From: JAEXOD01 sp964652025
GTDB taxonomy: Bacteria; Bacteroidota; Ignavibacteria; Ignavibacteriales; Melioribacteraceae
Assembly: GCA_964652025.1 (NCBI GenBank)
Contig: CAZYZX010000002.1
Coordinates: 62,001-126,000, forward strand
Direction of reading: 5' to 3'
DNA length: 64,000 bases
Each line of letters begins with the position of its first letter. Position 1 is the first letter of the stretch. This document shows positions 37,149 to 45,886 of this stretch, piece after piece. A model generated the notes under the pieces. It made no database searches, was not told the DNA's origin, and worked only from the letters and a program-made list of their open reading frames with translations. A program made the position numbers and the translations under genes.

Positions 37149-38060
37149 TTATCGCTGTTTAATTATGTATTCAACTTTTGGTGGTTCTAATTCTATTTGT
37201 TGAGTGTATGGTGGCAATGTAACCTGAGGAACTAAATATCCAAGTGTGTCCTTAAATGCATCATTAAATTTAACAAATATTTTAATTTCCTCGTTTTTTA
37301 TTTTACTCAAAGTGTTTATTCCGCCCCGTACTTTAATGTTTATTTTATTAGGTACTAATTGTAATTCATAATTTACTGGAACTTCTAATGTTTCAATTGG
37401 TATTTCTTCAAACGTTTTATCTACAATTTTTTGCACATCTAAAGTTAATAAAACCTTATTTAAACTATATCCAACTAATTTTATTGGTTCTAACTCTACT
37501 TCCTCAGTTATTTTTTTATTTAGGTTACTAAATTCATAAAATTTTGTTTTAACTTCTTTTAGTTTGCTTAATTCACTTATTGGTCCATAAACTGTTATAG
37601 AGTCATTAGATAATTGAATGCTATCACCCTGTGTAAAACCTTCTTCAAATGTGATTTTAATATTTGGTACTATTTTAACTTGCTTTTTGGCCGCATGCTC
37701 TATAAAGAAAGAAATCTTATCTGGATTAATTTCTATAATTTGTAAATTGGATGAAAACCAACTGTTATTCTCTAATTCAGACTTTAGTATTACTTCTTGT
37801 TTACCGTATCTTTTGCCAACCCTGATAGCAAATTTTAATTCATCAGTTAATATAAGTTTTGCTAATTGCCAACCTTGCCCCTTTATATTTAATTTAACTT
37901 CATCTTCACTAACGTTACTTACAGCCGTGCTATCACTAACTTGAACAAATTTAATGGGCATTGTTATACCCATGTAATAATCCTCATTTAATGATATAGC
38001 ACCCCACAATATGAACGAAAAGATGCTTATTAGTAAAATAGATATTACTTTTATTTTCAT
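37149..38060 (-). CDS. YbbR-domain protein
   Basis: 303 residues with an N-terminal membrane helix (VISILLISIFSFILWGAISL) and YbbR repeats (IKGQGWQLAKLILT; ISFFIEHAAKKQVKIVPNI; QLSNDSITVYGPISELSKLKEVKT). Related proteins (CdaR) regulate the c-di-AMP synthase CdaA in other bacteria. No CdaA gene is in the window next to it. It is followed by tmk. Confidence 0.85.
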   Translation of the reverse strand: MKIKVISILLISIFSFILWGAISLNEDYYMGITMPIKFVQVSDSTAVSNVSEDEVKLNIKGQGWQLAKLILTDELKFAIRVGKRYGKQEVILKSELENNSWFSSNLQIIEINPDKISFFIEHAAKKQVKIVPNIKITFEEGFTQGDSIQLSNDSITVYGPISELSKLKEVKTKFYEFSNLNKKITEEVELEPIKLVGYSLNKVLLTLDVQKIVDKTFEEIPIETLEVPVNYELQLVPNKINIKVRGGINTLSKIKNEEIKIFVKFNDAFKDTLGYLVPQVTLPPYTQQIELEPPKVEYIIKQR

Positions 38061-38164
38061 AAAATATAAAAAAGATTAAATTAAAAATTAATAATAATTT
38101 TAATGGTATTCAACAATAATATTTTATAAATACCATAAAATTAATACAATAAAATTTAATTTAA

Positions 38165-39067
38165 TCAAATTATTTTTTTCTTCAATTGATCTAAACAATA
38201 TATTAATATTGTTCTAGAAGCGCTTGCAAGTTTTCTCCCTTTAACAGGAAAATCTGATAATTGACGGGCTAAAATTCTTAATTTATGAACGTTTAAATTT
38301 TGATAATCTGACTGTAAAATTTTAGCGTCAGATTCGGTAGGAACTATTTTTTCAATTAAATCTTCAATATTTTCTTTTTCTTCAGATAAATCACTGTCTT
38401 TATTCATCTCTTTTGTTTCATCATCAACAGAAGAATTTTTTTCTTGGGGTAGTTCTTGTTTATCTAAGTCAGTAAAAGGTGTTTGTTCATTTGATATTTC
38501 ATTTTTTAATTCACTCTCTTCTTTAACAGTATCTTGTTGTTCCACAATTATTTCTTTATCAGAATTAAATAAATCTTGTTCTAACTTAGATTTTTCTTCT
38601 TCTGTAACAACTTCTGCAATTGCTTCTTCTATATCAACAGTATTAGCATTTTCTTCCAAACTATCTTCTGGAAATTCGTTGTAATCAAAACTAACGGTCT
38701 CTATTTGTTCTTCGTATTCTTCTTTAATATCAAATAAAGACTCCATGCCAACATCTTTTTGTTTCTTTTCTTTTTTAGATGTAGAAGGTTTAACTATACT
38801 TTCTGTAATAAAAGGTTCTAATTGGTCATCAGGTCTTGGAATAACATGCACAGAAATTAATTGTCCTACACGTTGTGCAGCAGCAGCGCCTGCATCAACA
38901 GCTGCTCGCACAGCAGCAACTTCACCAACAACTTCAATTGTTACCATAGCTGCAGTTATTTTTTCTTTTTTGGTTAATTTAACGTTGGCTGCCTTCAGCA
39001 TTGCATCGGCAGCCTCTATTGCACCAATTAAACCTTTTGTCTCAATTAATCCTAGTGCTAATTCCAT
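38165..39067 (-). CDS. BMC shell protein with long acidic linker and C-terminal helical domain
   Basis: 300 residues. Residues 1-85 are a BMC domain (ALGLIETKGLIGAIEAADAM ... GAAAAQRVGQLISVHVIPRP), with the pore segment EKITAAMVT instead of the usual KIGSG. Residues about 90-250 are acidic and low-complexity (Glu/Asp/Ser-rich). The last 50 residues (NVHKLRILARQLSDFPVKGRK and following) look like a small helical, SAP-like or helix-turn-helix module. The ATG overlaps the stop of the upstream shell gene (TAATG), so translation is coupled. C-terminal extensions are known on EutK and PduK, but this one is not obviously the same. Confidence 0.85.
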   Translation of the reverse strand: MELALGLIETKGLIGAIEAADAMLKAANVKLTKKEKITAAMVTIEVVGEVAAVRAAVDAGAAAAQRVGQLISVHVIPRPDDQLEPFITESIVKPSTSKKEKKQKDVGMESLFDIKEEYEEQIETVSFDYNEFPEDSLEENANTVDIEEAIAEVVTEEEKSKLEQDLFNSDKEIIVEQQDTVKEESELKNEISNEQTPFTDLDKQELPQEKNSSVDDETKEMNKDSDLSEEKENIEDLIEKIVPTESDAKILQSDYQNLNVHKLRILARQLSDFPVKGRKLASASRTILIYCLDQLKKKII

Positions 39068-39351
39068 TATTGTTTTGGTCTTTTAGGAAGAATTAATTCA
39101 ACGTCTGTATGTGGTCTTGGAATTACGTGTACTGATACTAATTCGCCAACTCTTTGTGCAGCAGCAGCACCAGCATCTGTAGCAGCTTTTACTGCCCCCA
39201 CATCGCCGCGTACCATTACTGTAACGTATCCACCACCAATTGTTTCTTTTCCTATTAATTCTACTTTTGCTGCTTTTACCATTGCATCAGCAGCTTCAAT
39301 TGCACCTACTAAACCTTTGGTTTCAATCATTCCAAGTGCATCTAATGTCAT
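39067..39351 (-). CDS. BMC hexameric shell protein (PduA-like)
   Basis: 94 residues, almost a textbook PduA: ALGMIETKGLVGAIEAADAM, VTVMVRGDVGAVKAATDAGA and SVHVIPRPHTDVELILPK. It makes the flat hexagonal facets of bacterial microcompartments. The pore loop reads ETIGGG where PduA has EKIGSG. It is the first of two shell genes; there is no BMC-P (pentamer) gene, signature enzyme or encapsulation peptide in the window. Confidence 0.95.
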   Translation of the reverse strand: MTLDALGMIETKGLVGAIEAADAMVKAAKVELIGKETIGGGYVTVMVRGDVGAVKAATDAGAAAAQRVGELVSVHVIPRPHTDVELILPKRPKQ

Positions 39352-39412
39352 AAATATGCTCCCATTTTCTAGATTATTTATTAACTAAAATAACTTAATA
39401 TTTTAAAAATGT

Positions 39413-39420
39413 CAAATATA
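39413..39420 (-). promoter_or_regulatory. Possible promoter -7 element for the shell genes
   Basis: TATATTTG on the minus strand matches TAnnTTTG and lies 62 bases before the ATG at 39351. A TTTA-like -33 element is seen about 20 bases further upstream. Not tested; chance matches are common in this AT-rich DNA. Confidence 0.35.
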
Positions 39421-39437
39421 TTTTAACTATTTTTTAC

Positions 39438-39863
39438 CTAAATTAGATTTTTTTCTCTTAGATAATCCTCTAATATTATTGCTGCAGCATTTTTATCTAT
39501 TATCCCTTTATCTCTCCTCTTGCTCCGTTTATTTACAGATTCTATTACCCTCGTTTTTGCTAATTCACTACTATATCTTTCATCATAAAATTCAACATCA
39601 TTTAATATCTTTTCTTTTATTATTTGTGCAAAATTTTCAATTTTTTCTGTTACTTCCCATTTGCTACCATCTTCTTTATATGGATAACCTATTACTATTT
39701 TTTCTACATTATAATCTTTTACTATTTTTTGTATATTTATTATCAATTTTTCATCATTTAATAATGTTGTTAATGGATAAACAAAGATTCCCAAAGGATC
39801 ATTAATTGCAATACCTACTCGCTTATCTCCGTAATCTATCCCTATTATTCGCTTTTTATCCAT
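39438..39863 (-). CDS. ruvX: Putative Holliday junction resolvase RuvX/YqgF
   Basis: 141 residues from the ATG at 39863, which begins MDKKRIIGIDYGDKRVG (the catalytic Asp in GIDYG). VEFYDERYSS and the final DKNAAAIILEDYL complete the RNase H-like site. A TTG seven codons upstream lies inside the relA/spoT gene and is less likely. The ATG comes 1 base after the relA/spoT stop. It is involved in 16S rRNA 5' end maturation in E. coli. Confidence 0.93.
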   Translation of the reverse strand: MDKKRIIGIDYGDKRVGIAINDPLGIFVYPLTTLLNDEKLIINIQKIVKDYNVEKIVIGYPYKEDGSKWEVTEKIENFAQIIKEKILNDVEFYDERYSSELAKTRVIESVNKRSKRRDKGIIDKNAAAIILEDYLREKNLI

Positions 39864-39864
39864 C

Positions 39865-42036
39865 TTACTTTTCGCTATTCTCAAATCTTTCTACAGAATA
39901 TATACCATGTATTTTTTTAAGTCTTTCAATTAATCTATTTAAATGCTCTAAATCTTGTACATATACTGATATTATTCCACTAAAATGATTTTTTTCTGTA
40001 TTTAAGTTAATTCCTTTAATATTAGTATTTTTATAAGAGTTAATATTATTAGTTATAGTAATAAGTAACCCGGGCGAGTCTTCTCCTTTAATGGAAAGCG
40101 CTGCTACAAAGTTTTGTTGAATAGATTTTGACCACTCCGCTTTAATAAATTTATCGTGATACTTTGCTCCCAATTGTAACACATTTTCACAATTTTTTCT
40201 GTGAATTTTAATACCTTCACCAGTTGTAATAAAGCCAACTATTGGGTCACCTGGTATTGGATTACAACATTTTGCATAAGAATAATTAATCCCTTTAACA
40301 TCACCTTCTATTATTACTCCACCAATATCAGTTCTTGTAATGTTTGCAAATTCTTCAAACTTTAATTCTGCTGGTGTTTGTTTATGACTTTCCTCCTCAA
40401 TAAATATATCATCTACTTTTACTTTATCTAATGCTATTGCACTATAAAATTCATTAAAGTTATTAAATTTTAGTTTTTTTATTATTTTATTTAGTTCATC
40501 AGTGGTAAGTACCCTTTTTAATTTTTTAAGCTTTTTATCCCATATTTCTTTACCATCTTCTATTAATTTTTCTTCTTTTTTGTTTAAATACTTATTAATA
40601 TGCGATTTAGCTTTACTTGATTGAACAAATTGTAACCAACTTCTATTTGGATGTTGATTTTTTGATGTAATAATCTCTACTTGATCACCAGTTTTTAAAA
40701 TCGTATCTAATGGAACAATTTTACCATTAACTTTTGCTCCGATACAATGTAAACCTATATTTGTATGAATTTCGAATGCGAAATCTACTGGAGTTGAATT
40801 TGCAGGTAGTTTCTTTAAATCTCCTTTTGGTGTATATACAAATATTTCTTCTTGATTTAATGTAACTTTAAATGTGGTTATTAATTCTTTTGGATTTTCT
40901 CCCTTTCCAGTTGTTTCAAAAATATCTCTAGCCCAATTTATCCAACTATCTACATCTAAATTACTTTTAGTTACATTTTCTTTATATTTCCAATGTGCTG
41001 CAATTCCACGCTCTGCAATTTCATGCATCTCCCTAGTTCTTATTTGAACTTCAACTAACTTTCCTTCCGGTCCAACAACTGTATTATGAATTGACCGATA
41101 ATTATTTTTCTTTGGAACAGTAATATAATCTTTAAATTTTTCTGGAACGTTTTTATATACTCCATTAACTACACCAACTGCCAAAAAGCAAAGAGCGGGA
41201 TCATTCTTTTCAATAATTATTCTAACTGCTAATATATCATATATTTCTTCAAAACTTTTATTTTGATTTATCATCTTTTTATAGATACTATATAAATGCT
41301 TTGGTCTACCACCAATTGTATATTTAAGATCATAAGCATTTAGTTTTTCTATTATGGGAGCACAAAATCTTTCAATATAAGCTTCTCTATCCCTTCTTGT
41401 ATTAGCCACTTTACGTGCTATGTTATCATAAGCTTCTCTATTCAAATACTTAAAAGCTAGATCTTCCATTTCCCATTTTAGTTGCCCCAAACCTAACCGA
41501 TGTGCAAAAGGAGCATATATCTCTAATGTTTCACTTGCTATTCTCATCTGCTTTTCTGGAGAACAGTAATTTAGCGTTCGCATATTATCTAGTCTATCTG
41601 CAAATTTTACCAAAATCACTCTTACATCATTTATCATTGATATAACAAGCTTTCGGTAATTTTCTGCTTTTTGAATTTCCAACCCTCTAAAAATACCACT
41701 TATTTTGGTAACTCCGTCCACTATATCTGCAACTTCTTTACCAAACTCATTTTGAATAAACTTTAAGCTAACTTCTGTATCTTCAACTACATCGTGTAGT
41801 AAAGCAGCAATAACACAAGTATCATCAAGTGGTATTTCATCAACAATAATGCGTGCTACGGCATAGGGATGTGTAAAATATGGTGCTCCCGATTCTCTCG
41901 TATCGTTTTTGTGTGACTCTGCACTTAAATTAAACGCCTTGGTTATTAAGTCTTCATTTACTTTCGGCAAATTACTTTTACACGCCAAAAGTAAATCATC
42001 TAACATCTTTTTTAATTTTATTTGGGATAGCGACAT
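39865..42036 (-). CDS. relA/spoT: Bifunctional (p)ppGpp synthetase/hydrolase
   Basis: 723 residues. Hydrolase (HD) domain: YFTHPYAVARI and AALLHDVVEDT with the H-D and E-D residues intact. Synthetase: YDILAVRIII and EVQIRTREMHEIAERGIAAHWKY. Then TGS (IFVYTPKGDLKKLPANS) and a C-terminal ACT domain (VAALSIKGEDSPGLLITITN). Intact motifs predict both activities, as in Rel/SpoT of many bacteria. Controls the stringent response. Next to ruvX and the TPR gene on the same strand. Confidence 0.95.
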   Translation of the reverse strand: MSLSQIKLKKMLDDLLLACKSNLPKVNEDLITKAFNLSAESHKNDTRESGAPYFTHPYAVARIIVDEIPLDDTCVIAALLHDVVEDTEVSLKFIQNEFGKEVADIVDGVTKISGIFRGLEIQKAENYRKLVISMINDVRVILVKFADRLDNMRTLNYCSPEKQMRIASETLEIYAPFAHRLGLGQLKWEMEDLAFKYLNREAYDNIARKVANTRRDREAYIERFCAPIIEKLNAYDLKYTIGGRPKHLYSIYKKMINQNKSFEEIYDILAVRIIIEKNDPALCFLAVGVVNGVYKNVPEKFKDYITVPKKNNYRSIHNTVVGPEGKLVEVQIRTREMHEIAERGIAAHWKYKENVTKSNLDVDSWINWARDIFETTGKGENPKELITTFKVTLNQEEIFVYTPKGDLKKLPANSTPVDFAFEIHTNIGLHCIGAKVNGKIVPLDTILKTGDQVEIITSKNQHPNRSWLQFVQSSKAKSHINKYLNKKEEKLIEDGKEIWDKKLKKLKRVLTTDELNKIIKKLKFNNFNEFYSAIALDKVKVDDIFIEEESHKQTPAELKFEEFANITRTDIGGVIIEGDVKGINYSYAKCCNPIPGDPIVGFITTGEGIKIHRKNCENVLQLGAKYHDKFIKAEWSKSIQQNFVAALSIKGEDSPGLLITITNNINSYKNTNIKGINLNTEKNHFSGIISVYVQDLEHLNRLIERLKKIHGIYSVERFENSEK

Positions 42037-42086
42037 ATATTACAATTTTTTATCCTATGTTAAAAAAAATTATATAAAATTTCAAA

Positions 42087-43127
42087 TTAATTATTTAGTT
42101 TTTCTTTTAATTCAGCTTTCAATGTTTTAACTCTTTTTAATCTTGTAGCAAGCTGTTCTTTTGCATATTGATCTTTTAATTTAATTCCTAAAATATTATT
42201 GCAATAATCTAAAGCTTTTTCATAATTTCCTAAATCATTATATTGCATTGCTATTTTATGCTTTAATTCAATCTCTATAACATGATTATTTTTATCAAGT
42301 TCCATTATTGTATTTAAGACTTCTTGATAAAGTGCAATAGCTTTATTTTTATCTGTTTCTGTATAAATTCTTGCTAAAGATAACTTAAATAATCTATTTT
42401 TAGGATATATTTTTAGTACTTCTTCACATAGCTTTAATGCTTTTGTATATTCTTTATTATCTATATAAATCCATACTAAGCTATAGGCTCCTAAAAAATG
42501 TCCATATGTATCTTTATTTATAGCTTTTTCAAGTAATCTTTTGCCTAAAGCTCTATCATCATTTACAAATGGTAACCAACTAATAGCTTTTGTCTTTGCG
42601 CTTTTCCAATAGTAATAAGTTCCTAAAGCTATATAACTATCATAAAATAGCGAGTCTATACTTAAACATTTTTCATAATATGATATTGAAGTTAATCCAT
42701 TAGAAAAAGCCGATAAATAATCACCTATCATCCCTTTGTAATATGCATAGTATCCACTAGATAAAGCAACATAGTAATTACTCCATAAATCCTTTTTATT
42801 AGATTTATATAAACTATCACTTAAATCTTTAGCTTCATTAAGTAGTTTTTCTATTTTTGTTTCATTAAATTTTTCCGCATAATCAACTGATTTAGCAATT
42901 TCTAAAACAGCTAAATACACCCTACCTAAAGGAATTTTTGGGAATAAGTTATTTAATTCTATAAACTTATACCTTGCTGCTTCATAATTATGATTAAGTA
43001 AATAATCAGCCCCTTGATTTATTATTTTATCAACCGTTTTATTTGGAAAGTTCCCTGCAAAAATTGTTATACTAAAAAATAAAAAAATAAATAATTTATA
43101 AAGTACCAAACGTCCTATCACCCGCAT
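42087..43127 (-). CDS. Exported TPR-repeat protein
   Basis: 346 residues. Signal peptide (YKLFIFLFFSITIFAGN), then several TPR motifs, including SYYEKCLSIDSLFYDSYIALGTYYYW and YNDLGNYEKALDYCNNILG. A TPR scaffold for protein-protein contacts in the periplasm. The ATG overlaps the end of upp by 32 bases; a TTG at 43109 is an alternative with less overlap. Function unknown. Confidence 0.75.
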   Translation of the reverse strand: MRVIGRLVLYKLFIFLFFSITIFAGNFPNKTVDKIINQGADYLLNHNYEAARYKFIELNNLFPKIPLGRVYLAVLEIAKSVDYAEKFNETKIEKLLNEAKDLSDSLYKSNKKDLWSNYYVALSSGYYAYYKGMIGDYLSAFSNGLTSISYYEKCLSIDSLFYDSYIALGTYYYWKSAKTKAISWLPFVNDDRALGKRLLEKAINKDTYGHFLGAYSLVWIYIDNKEYTKALKLCEEVLKIYPKNRLFKLSLARIYTETDKNKAIALYQEVLNTIMELDKNNHVIEIELKHKIAMQYNDLGNYEKALDYCNNILGIKLKDQYAKEQLATRLKRVKTLKAELKEKLNN

Positions 43128-43716
43128 CTCCTAAACCAGGTAAAATAAATCCATTTTCATTTAATTCTCTATCCAAAGCAGCAGTAAAAATTTCTACATC
43201 GGGATGATTGGTTTGTATTTTTTTTACTCCTTCTGGAGCAGCAATCAAACTAACAAAAAATATGTTGCATGCTCCCTTCTTTTTCAAAAATTCAATTGCT
43301 GCATTTGCACTCCCACCGGTAGCAAGCATTGGATCCAATACCAAAACCTTTGCTTTATCTAAATTCTTTGGTGTTTTGTAGTAGTAATCTATTGGCTCTA
43401 AAGTTTTTTCATCCCGTTGCAACCCAATATGTCCTACTTTTGCATCAGGTATCATTTCTGTAAAAGCATCAACCATACTTAACCCGCTTCGTAAAACCGG
43501 AACTAATATTATTTGATGTTTTAACTTAAATCCAACTGTTTTTTCTAATGGTGTTATTACTTCACGTTCTTCTAATTCTAAAAATTTTCCAACTTCTATG
43601 GCTAATGCAAAAGATATGCGCTTTAATGCTAATCTAAACTGATACTCTTTTGTTTCTTTATCGCGTAAATATGTAATATCTCTTTTTACTAATGGATTAT
43701 CTAAAACTTTTAACAT
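43096..43716 (-). CDS. upp: Uracil phosphoribosyltransferase
   Basis: 206 residues. PRPP-binding motif VLVLDPMLATGGSANAAI and the C-terminal GFILPGLGDAGDRTFGT, typical of UPRT. It salvages uracil to UMP. Normal length. It lies 1 base after the flavoprotein gene's stop. Confidence 0.97.
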   Translation of the reverse strand: MLKVLDNPLVKRDITYLRDKETKEYQFRLALKRISFALAIEVGKFLELEEREVITPLEKTVGFKLKHQIILVPVLRSGLSMVDAFTEMIPDAKVGHIGLQRDEKTLEPIDYYYKTPKNLDKAKVLVLDPMLATGGSANAAIEFLKKKGACNIFFVSLIAAPEGVKKIQTNHPDVEIFTAALDRELNENGFILPGLGDAGDRTFGTL

Positions 43717-43717
43717 C

Positions 43718-45076
43718 TTACATTTCCTTTTTTAATTTTTGACCAAATATATTTAATAAATTTATCATTGGTGATAATGGTGGCGAGTAATTAAAATATT
43801 CATTTTCTAAGTCAATTGCTTTAATTTTCTTTCTTATATATATAGATATAATATCTGCATAATTTGCTACAACTTTCTCTCCCCATAACTCAGCACCCAA
43901 AATTAATCCATTGTTCTTATTTACATATAAATATCCATGTACTTTATCTGAACCCGGCATTACATGAACCAAACTATTTGCTGAAGCAAATACATATTTA
44001 TAGTTATACCCATAGGTCTTTATTTCATTTAGATTTAATCCTACAAATGAAAATGCTTTATTGTGGAAAATAAAGGTAGTATTTTTTATAATTGGATTTA
44101 CTACTTTATTACCCCCAGCAGCATTTTCTCCTGCAATATGCCCAAAATTTCTTGCTACTGTTGCTAAAGGATAATAAATAGGCTTTCCTGTTATATGCTC
44201 CGTTACTTCAATATTATCACCTGCAGCATATATGTTTGGATCAGTTGTTTTCAATTTATTATCTACTTTCAATCCTCCAAATTTACCTATACTTAAACCA
44301 GCACTTTCTGCCAAAAAGTTATTAGGTTTTACACCCGTTGCCTGTATTACAAAATCTACGGGAATAATTTTACCTTCAATTTTATAATTAGTTATTTTGT
44401 CATCTTTATTAATAAATATTACTTTTTCGGCATTTTCAATTAATTCAATCTGTTTTTGCTTAATTAAGGTTTTTATGTAGGTTTTAATCTCTTCGTTGTA
44501 ATTAGCAAAAACCTCTCTTTTTTCATAAATTATTACTTTAACTCCTAAACTAGAAATTGTATCTGCAATTTCTAATCCCGTATAACCCCCACCAATAATT
44601 AAAACTTTTTCTATTTTATTATTCTTAAAGTAATTAGAAATATATATATAATCCTTAACCGATTTAATTTTAGAAAAGTTAGAATACTTTAATATTAATT
44701 CTGGAATATCTGGAACGTAAGAACCTGTTGTTAATATTAATTTATCATATTCTAATTCATAATTTTTGTTTTCCTTAGAACTATAAACTAATAATTTTTT
44801 TTGCTTCCTATCTATAAATTTTACCAAACTATTTGTTTTTACAACTACATTTTTATCTTCAAAAAAAGATTTTTCATCATAAAAAATAATATTTTTGTAA
44901 TCAGAAATTATATTATTAAATAAGTAAGGTATCTCACAGCTTCCAGTAGAAATAAATTCACCTGCCTCTAATAAAATAACTTCTGAAGATGGATTAGTTC
45001 TTTTTGCTTTTGCAGCAGCCGCAGGTCCTGCAGCATTACCTCCAATTACAATAATTCTATTATTTTTGATTTTCAA
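43718..45076 (-). CDS. CoA-disulfide-reductase/NADH oxidase-like flavoprotein
   Basis: About 452 residues. FAD motif IIVIGGNAAGPAAAAKAKR, catalytic Cys in FISTGSCEIPYL (the usual position of CoADR's Cys43), NAD motif VLIIGGGYTGLEIADTI, and the second FAD motif IYAAGDNIEV. It probably reduces a disulfide or peroxide with NAD(P)H. The start is taken as TTG at 45076 because a possible -7 promoter element covers the earlier TTG at 45100. AAGGA is just upstream. Confidence 0.88.
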   Translation of the reverse strand: MKIKNNRIIVIGGNAAGPAAAAKAKRTNPSSEVILLEAGEFISTGSCEIPYLFNNIISDYKNIIFYDEKSFFEDKNVVVKTNSLVKFIDRKQKKLLVYSSKENKNYELEYDKLILTTGSYVPDIPELILKYSNFSKIKSVKDYIYISNYFKNNKIEKVLIIGGGYTGLEIADTISSLGVKVIIYEKREVFANYNEEIKTYIKTLIKQKQIELIENAEKVIFINKDDKITNYKIEGKIIPVDFVIQATGVKPNNFLAESAGLSIGKFGGLKVDNKLKTTDPNIYAAGDNIEVTEHITGKPIYYPLATVARNFGHIAGENAAGGNKVVNPIIKNTTFIFHNKAFSFVGLNLNEIKTYGYNYKYVFASANSLVHVMPGSDKVHGYLYVNKNNGLILGAELWGEKVVANYADIISIYIRKKIKAIDLENEYFNYSPPLSPMINLLNIFGQKLKKEM

Positions 45077-45097
45077 TTCCTTTTTTTTTATAATATA

Positions 45098-45105
45098 CAA
45101 ATATA
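45098..45105 (-). promoter_or_regulatory. Possible promoter -7 element for the flavoprotein-upp transcript
   Basis: TATATTTG on the minus strand fits TAnnTTTG. Its TTG coincides with the farthest upstream start of the frame, so if it is a promoter, translation must begin further in, at 45076. Confidence 0.4.
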
Positions 45106-45153
45106 ATTAAATTTAAAAATTATTGTTTAATTTTATAAAAAAAACATAAAATT

Positions 45154-45161
45154 TACCTTTG
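45154..45161 (+). promoter_or_regulatory. Possible promoter -7 element for the phosphate transport genes
   Basis: TACCTTTG matches TAnnTTTG on the plus strand, 84 bases before the ATG of the DUF47 gene. No clear TTTG -33 element. Tentative. Confidence 0.3.
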
Positions 45162-45244
45162 TTAATTAATTGTTAAGTTTTTAATAATAATTGATTTTAA
45201 TTGGAATTAACCATAGATTTACAAATTGTTAAAAAATAATTTTT

Positions 45245-45874
45245 ATGGACATAAATATGTTAAAATTCTTTAAACCTAAAGAAGACAAATATTTTGATGA
45301 TTTTAACGAATTAATATCAAATGTATACGAAATGGCATTGCTAAATCAGCAACTTTTTAAACAATTGCCATATAACTACGAAACCATTCAACGTATTAAA
45401 TCGTTAGAGCATCGCTGTGATGAAGTTGTTTCTAGAATTGTTAAAAGACTAAACAAAACATTTATTACTCCCTTTGATAGGGAAGACATTTTAGCTTTAG
45501 CTAAAAGAATTGAAGGTATAAGTGATTCCATTAAATCCTTAGTTATTAGAATTGAAATCTATAATTTTCAAAAATTTATGGATTCTGCTGATAAACTAGT
45601 AGATATGATTGCCCTTTCAGTTAAGGAACTTGTAGCTGCAATAGCAGAACTAAAATCCGGCAAAAACACCATAAATGAAATAAAAATAGTTAAAGATATT
45701 GAAGCAGAAGCAGACTTATTATTCCAGCAAACTCTTAAACAAATATTTGCAGAAGAAAAAGATGTATTAACCTTGCTTCAAAAAAAGGAAATGTTAGAAA
45801 TGCTTGAACATACCGTTGATAAATGTCAACAGTGTGCTAATCAAATTTTAACTATTTACATAAAAAATTCTTAA
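45245..45874 (+). CDS. DUF47 (PhoU-like) phosphate transport regulator
   Basis: 209 residues, largely helical: a PhoU-like bundle (LEHRCDEVVSRIVKRLNKTFITPFDREDILALAKRI and LEHTVDKCQQCAN). In many bacteria it sits directly before a PiT transporter, as here (12-base gap), and modulates it. No transmembrane segments. Confidence 0.92.
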   Translation: MDINMLKFFKPKEDKYFDDFNELISNVYEMALLNQQLFKQLPYNYETIQRIKSLEHRCDEVVSRIVKRLNKTFITPFDREDILALAKRIEGISDSIKSLVIRIEIYNFQKFMDSADKLVDMIALSVKELVAAIAELKSGKNTINEIKIVKDIEAEADLLFQQTLKQIFAEEKDVLTLLQKKEMLEMLEHTVDKCQQCANQILTIYIKNS

Positions 45875-45886
45875 AATAGACGACTT

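Noticed and set aside
37618..37944. 108-codon plus-strand frame opposite the YbbR gene
   Set aside because: Antisense shadow; the YbbR motifs are on the minus strand.
38745..39086. 113-codon plus-strand frame opposite the shell genes
   Set aside because: Ala/Ser/Thr-rich antisense of the well-supported BMC domain.
39479..39988. Two plus-strand frames (108 and 60 codons) opposite ruvX and relA/spoT
   Set aside because: Leu/His/Phe-rich shadows of conserved genes on the other strand.
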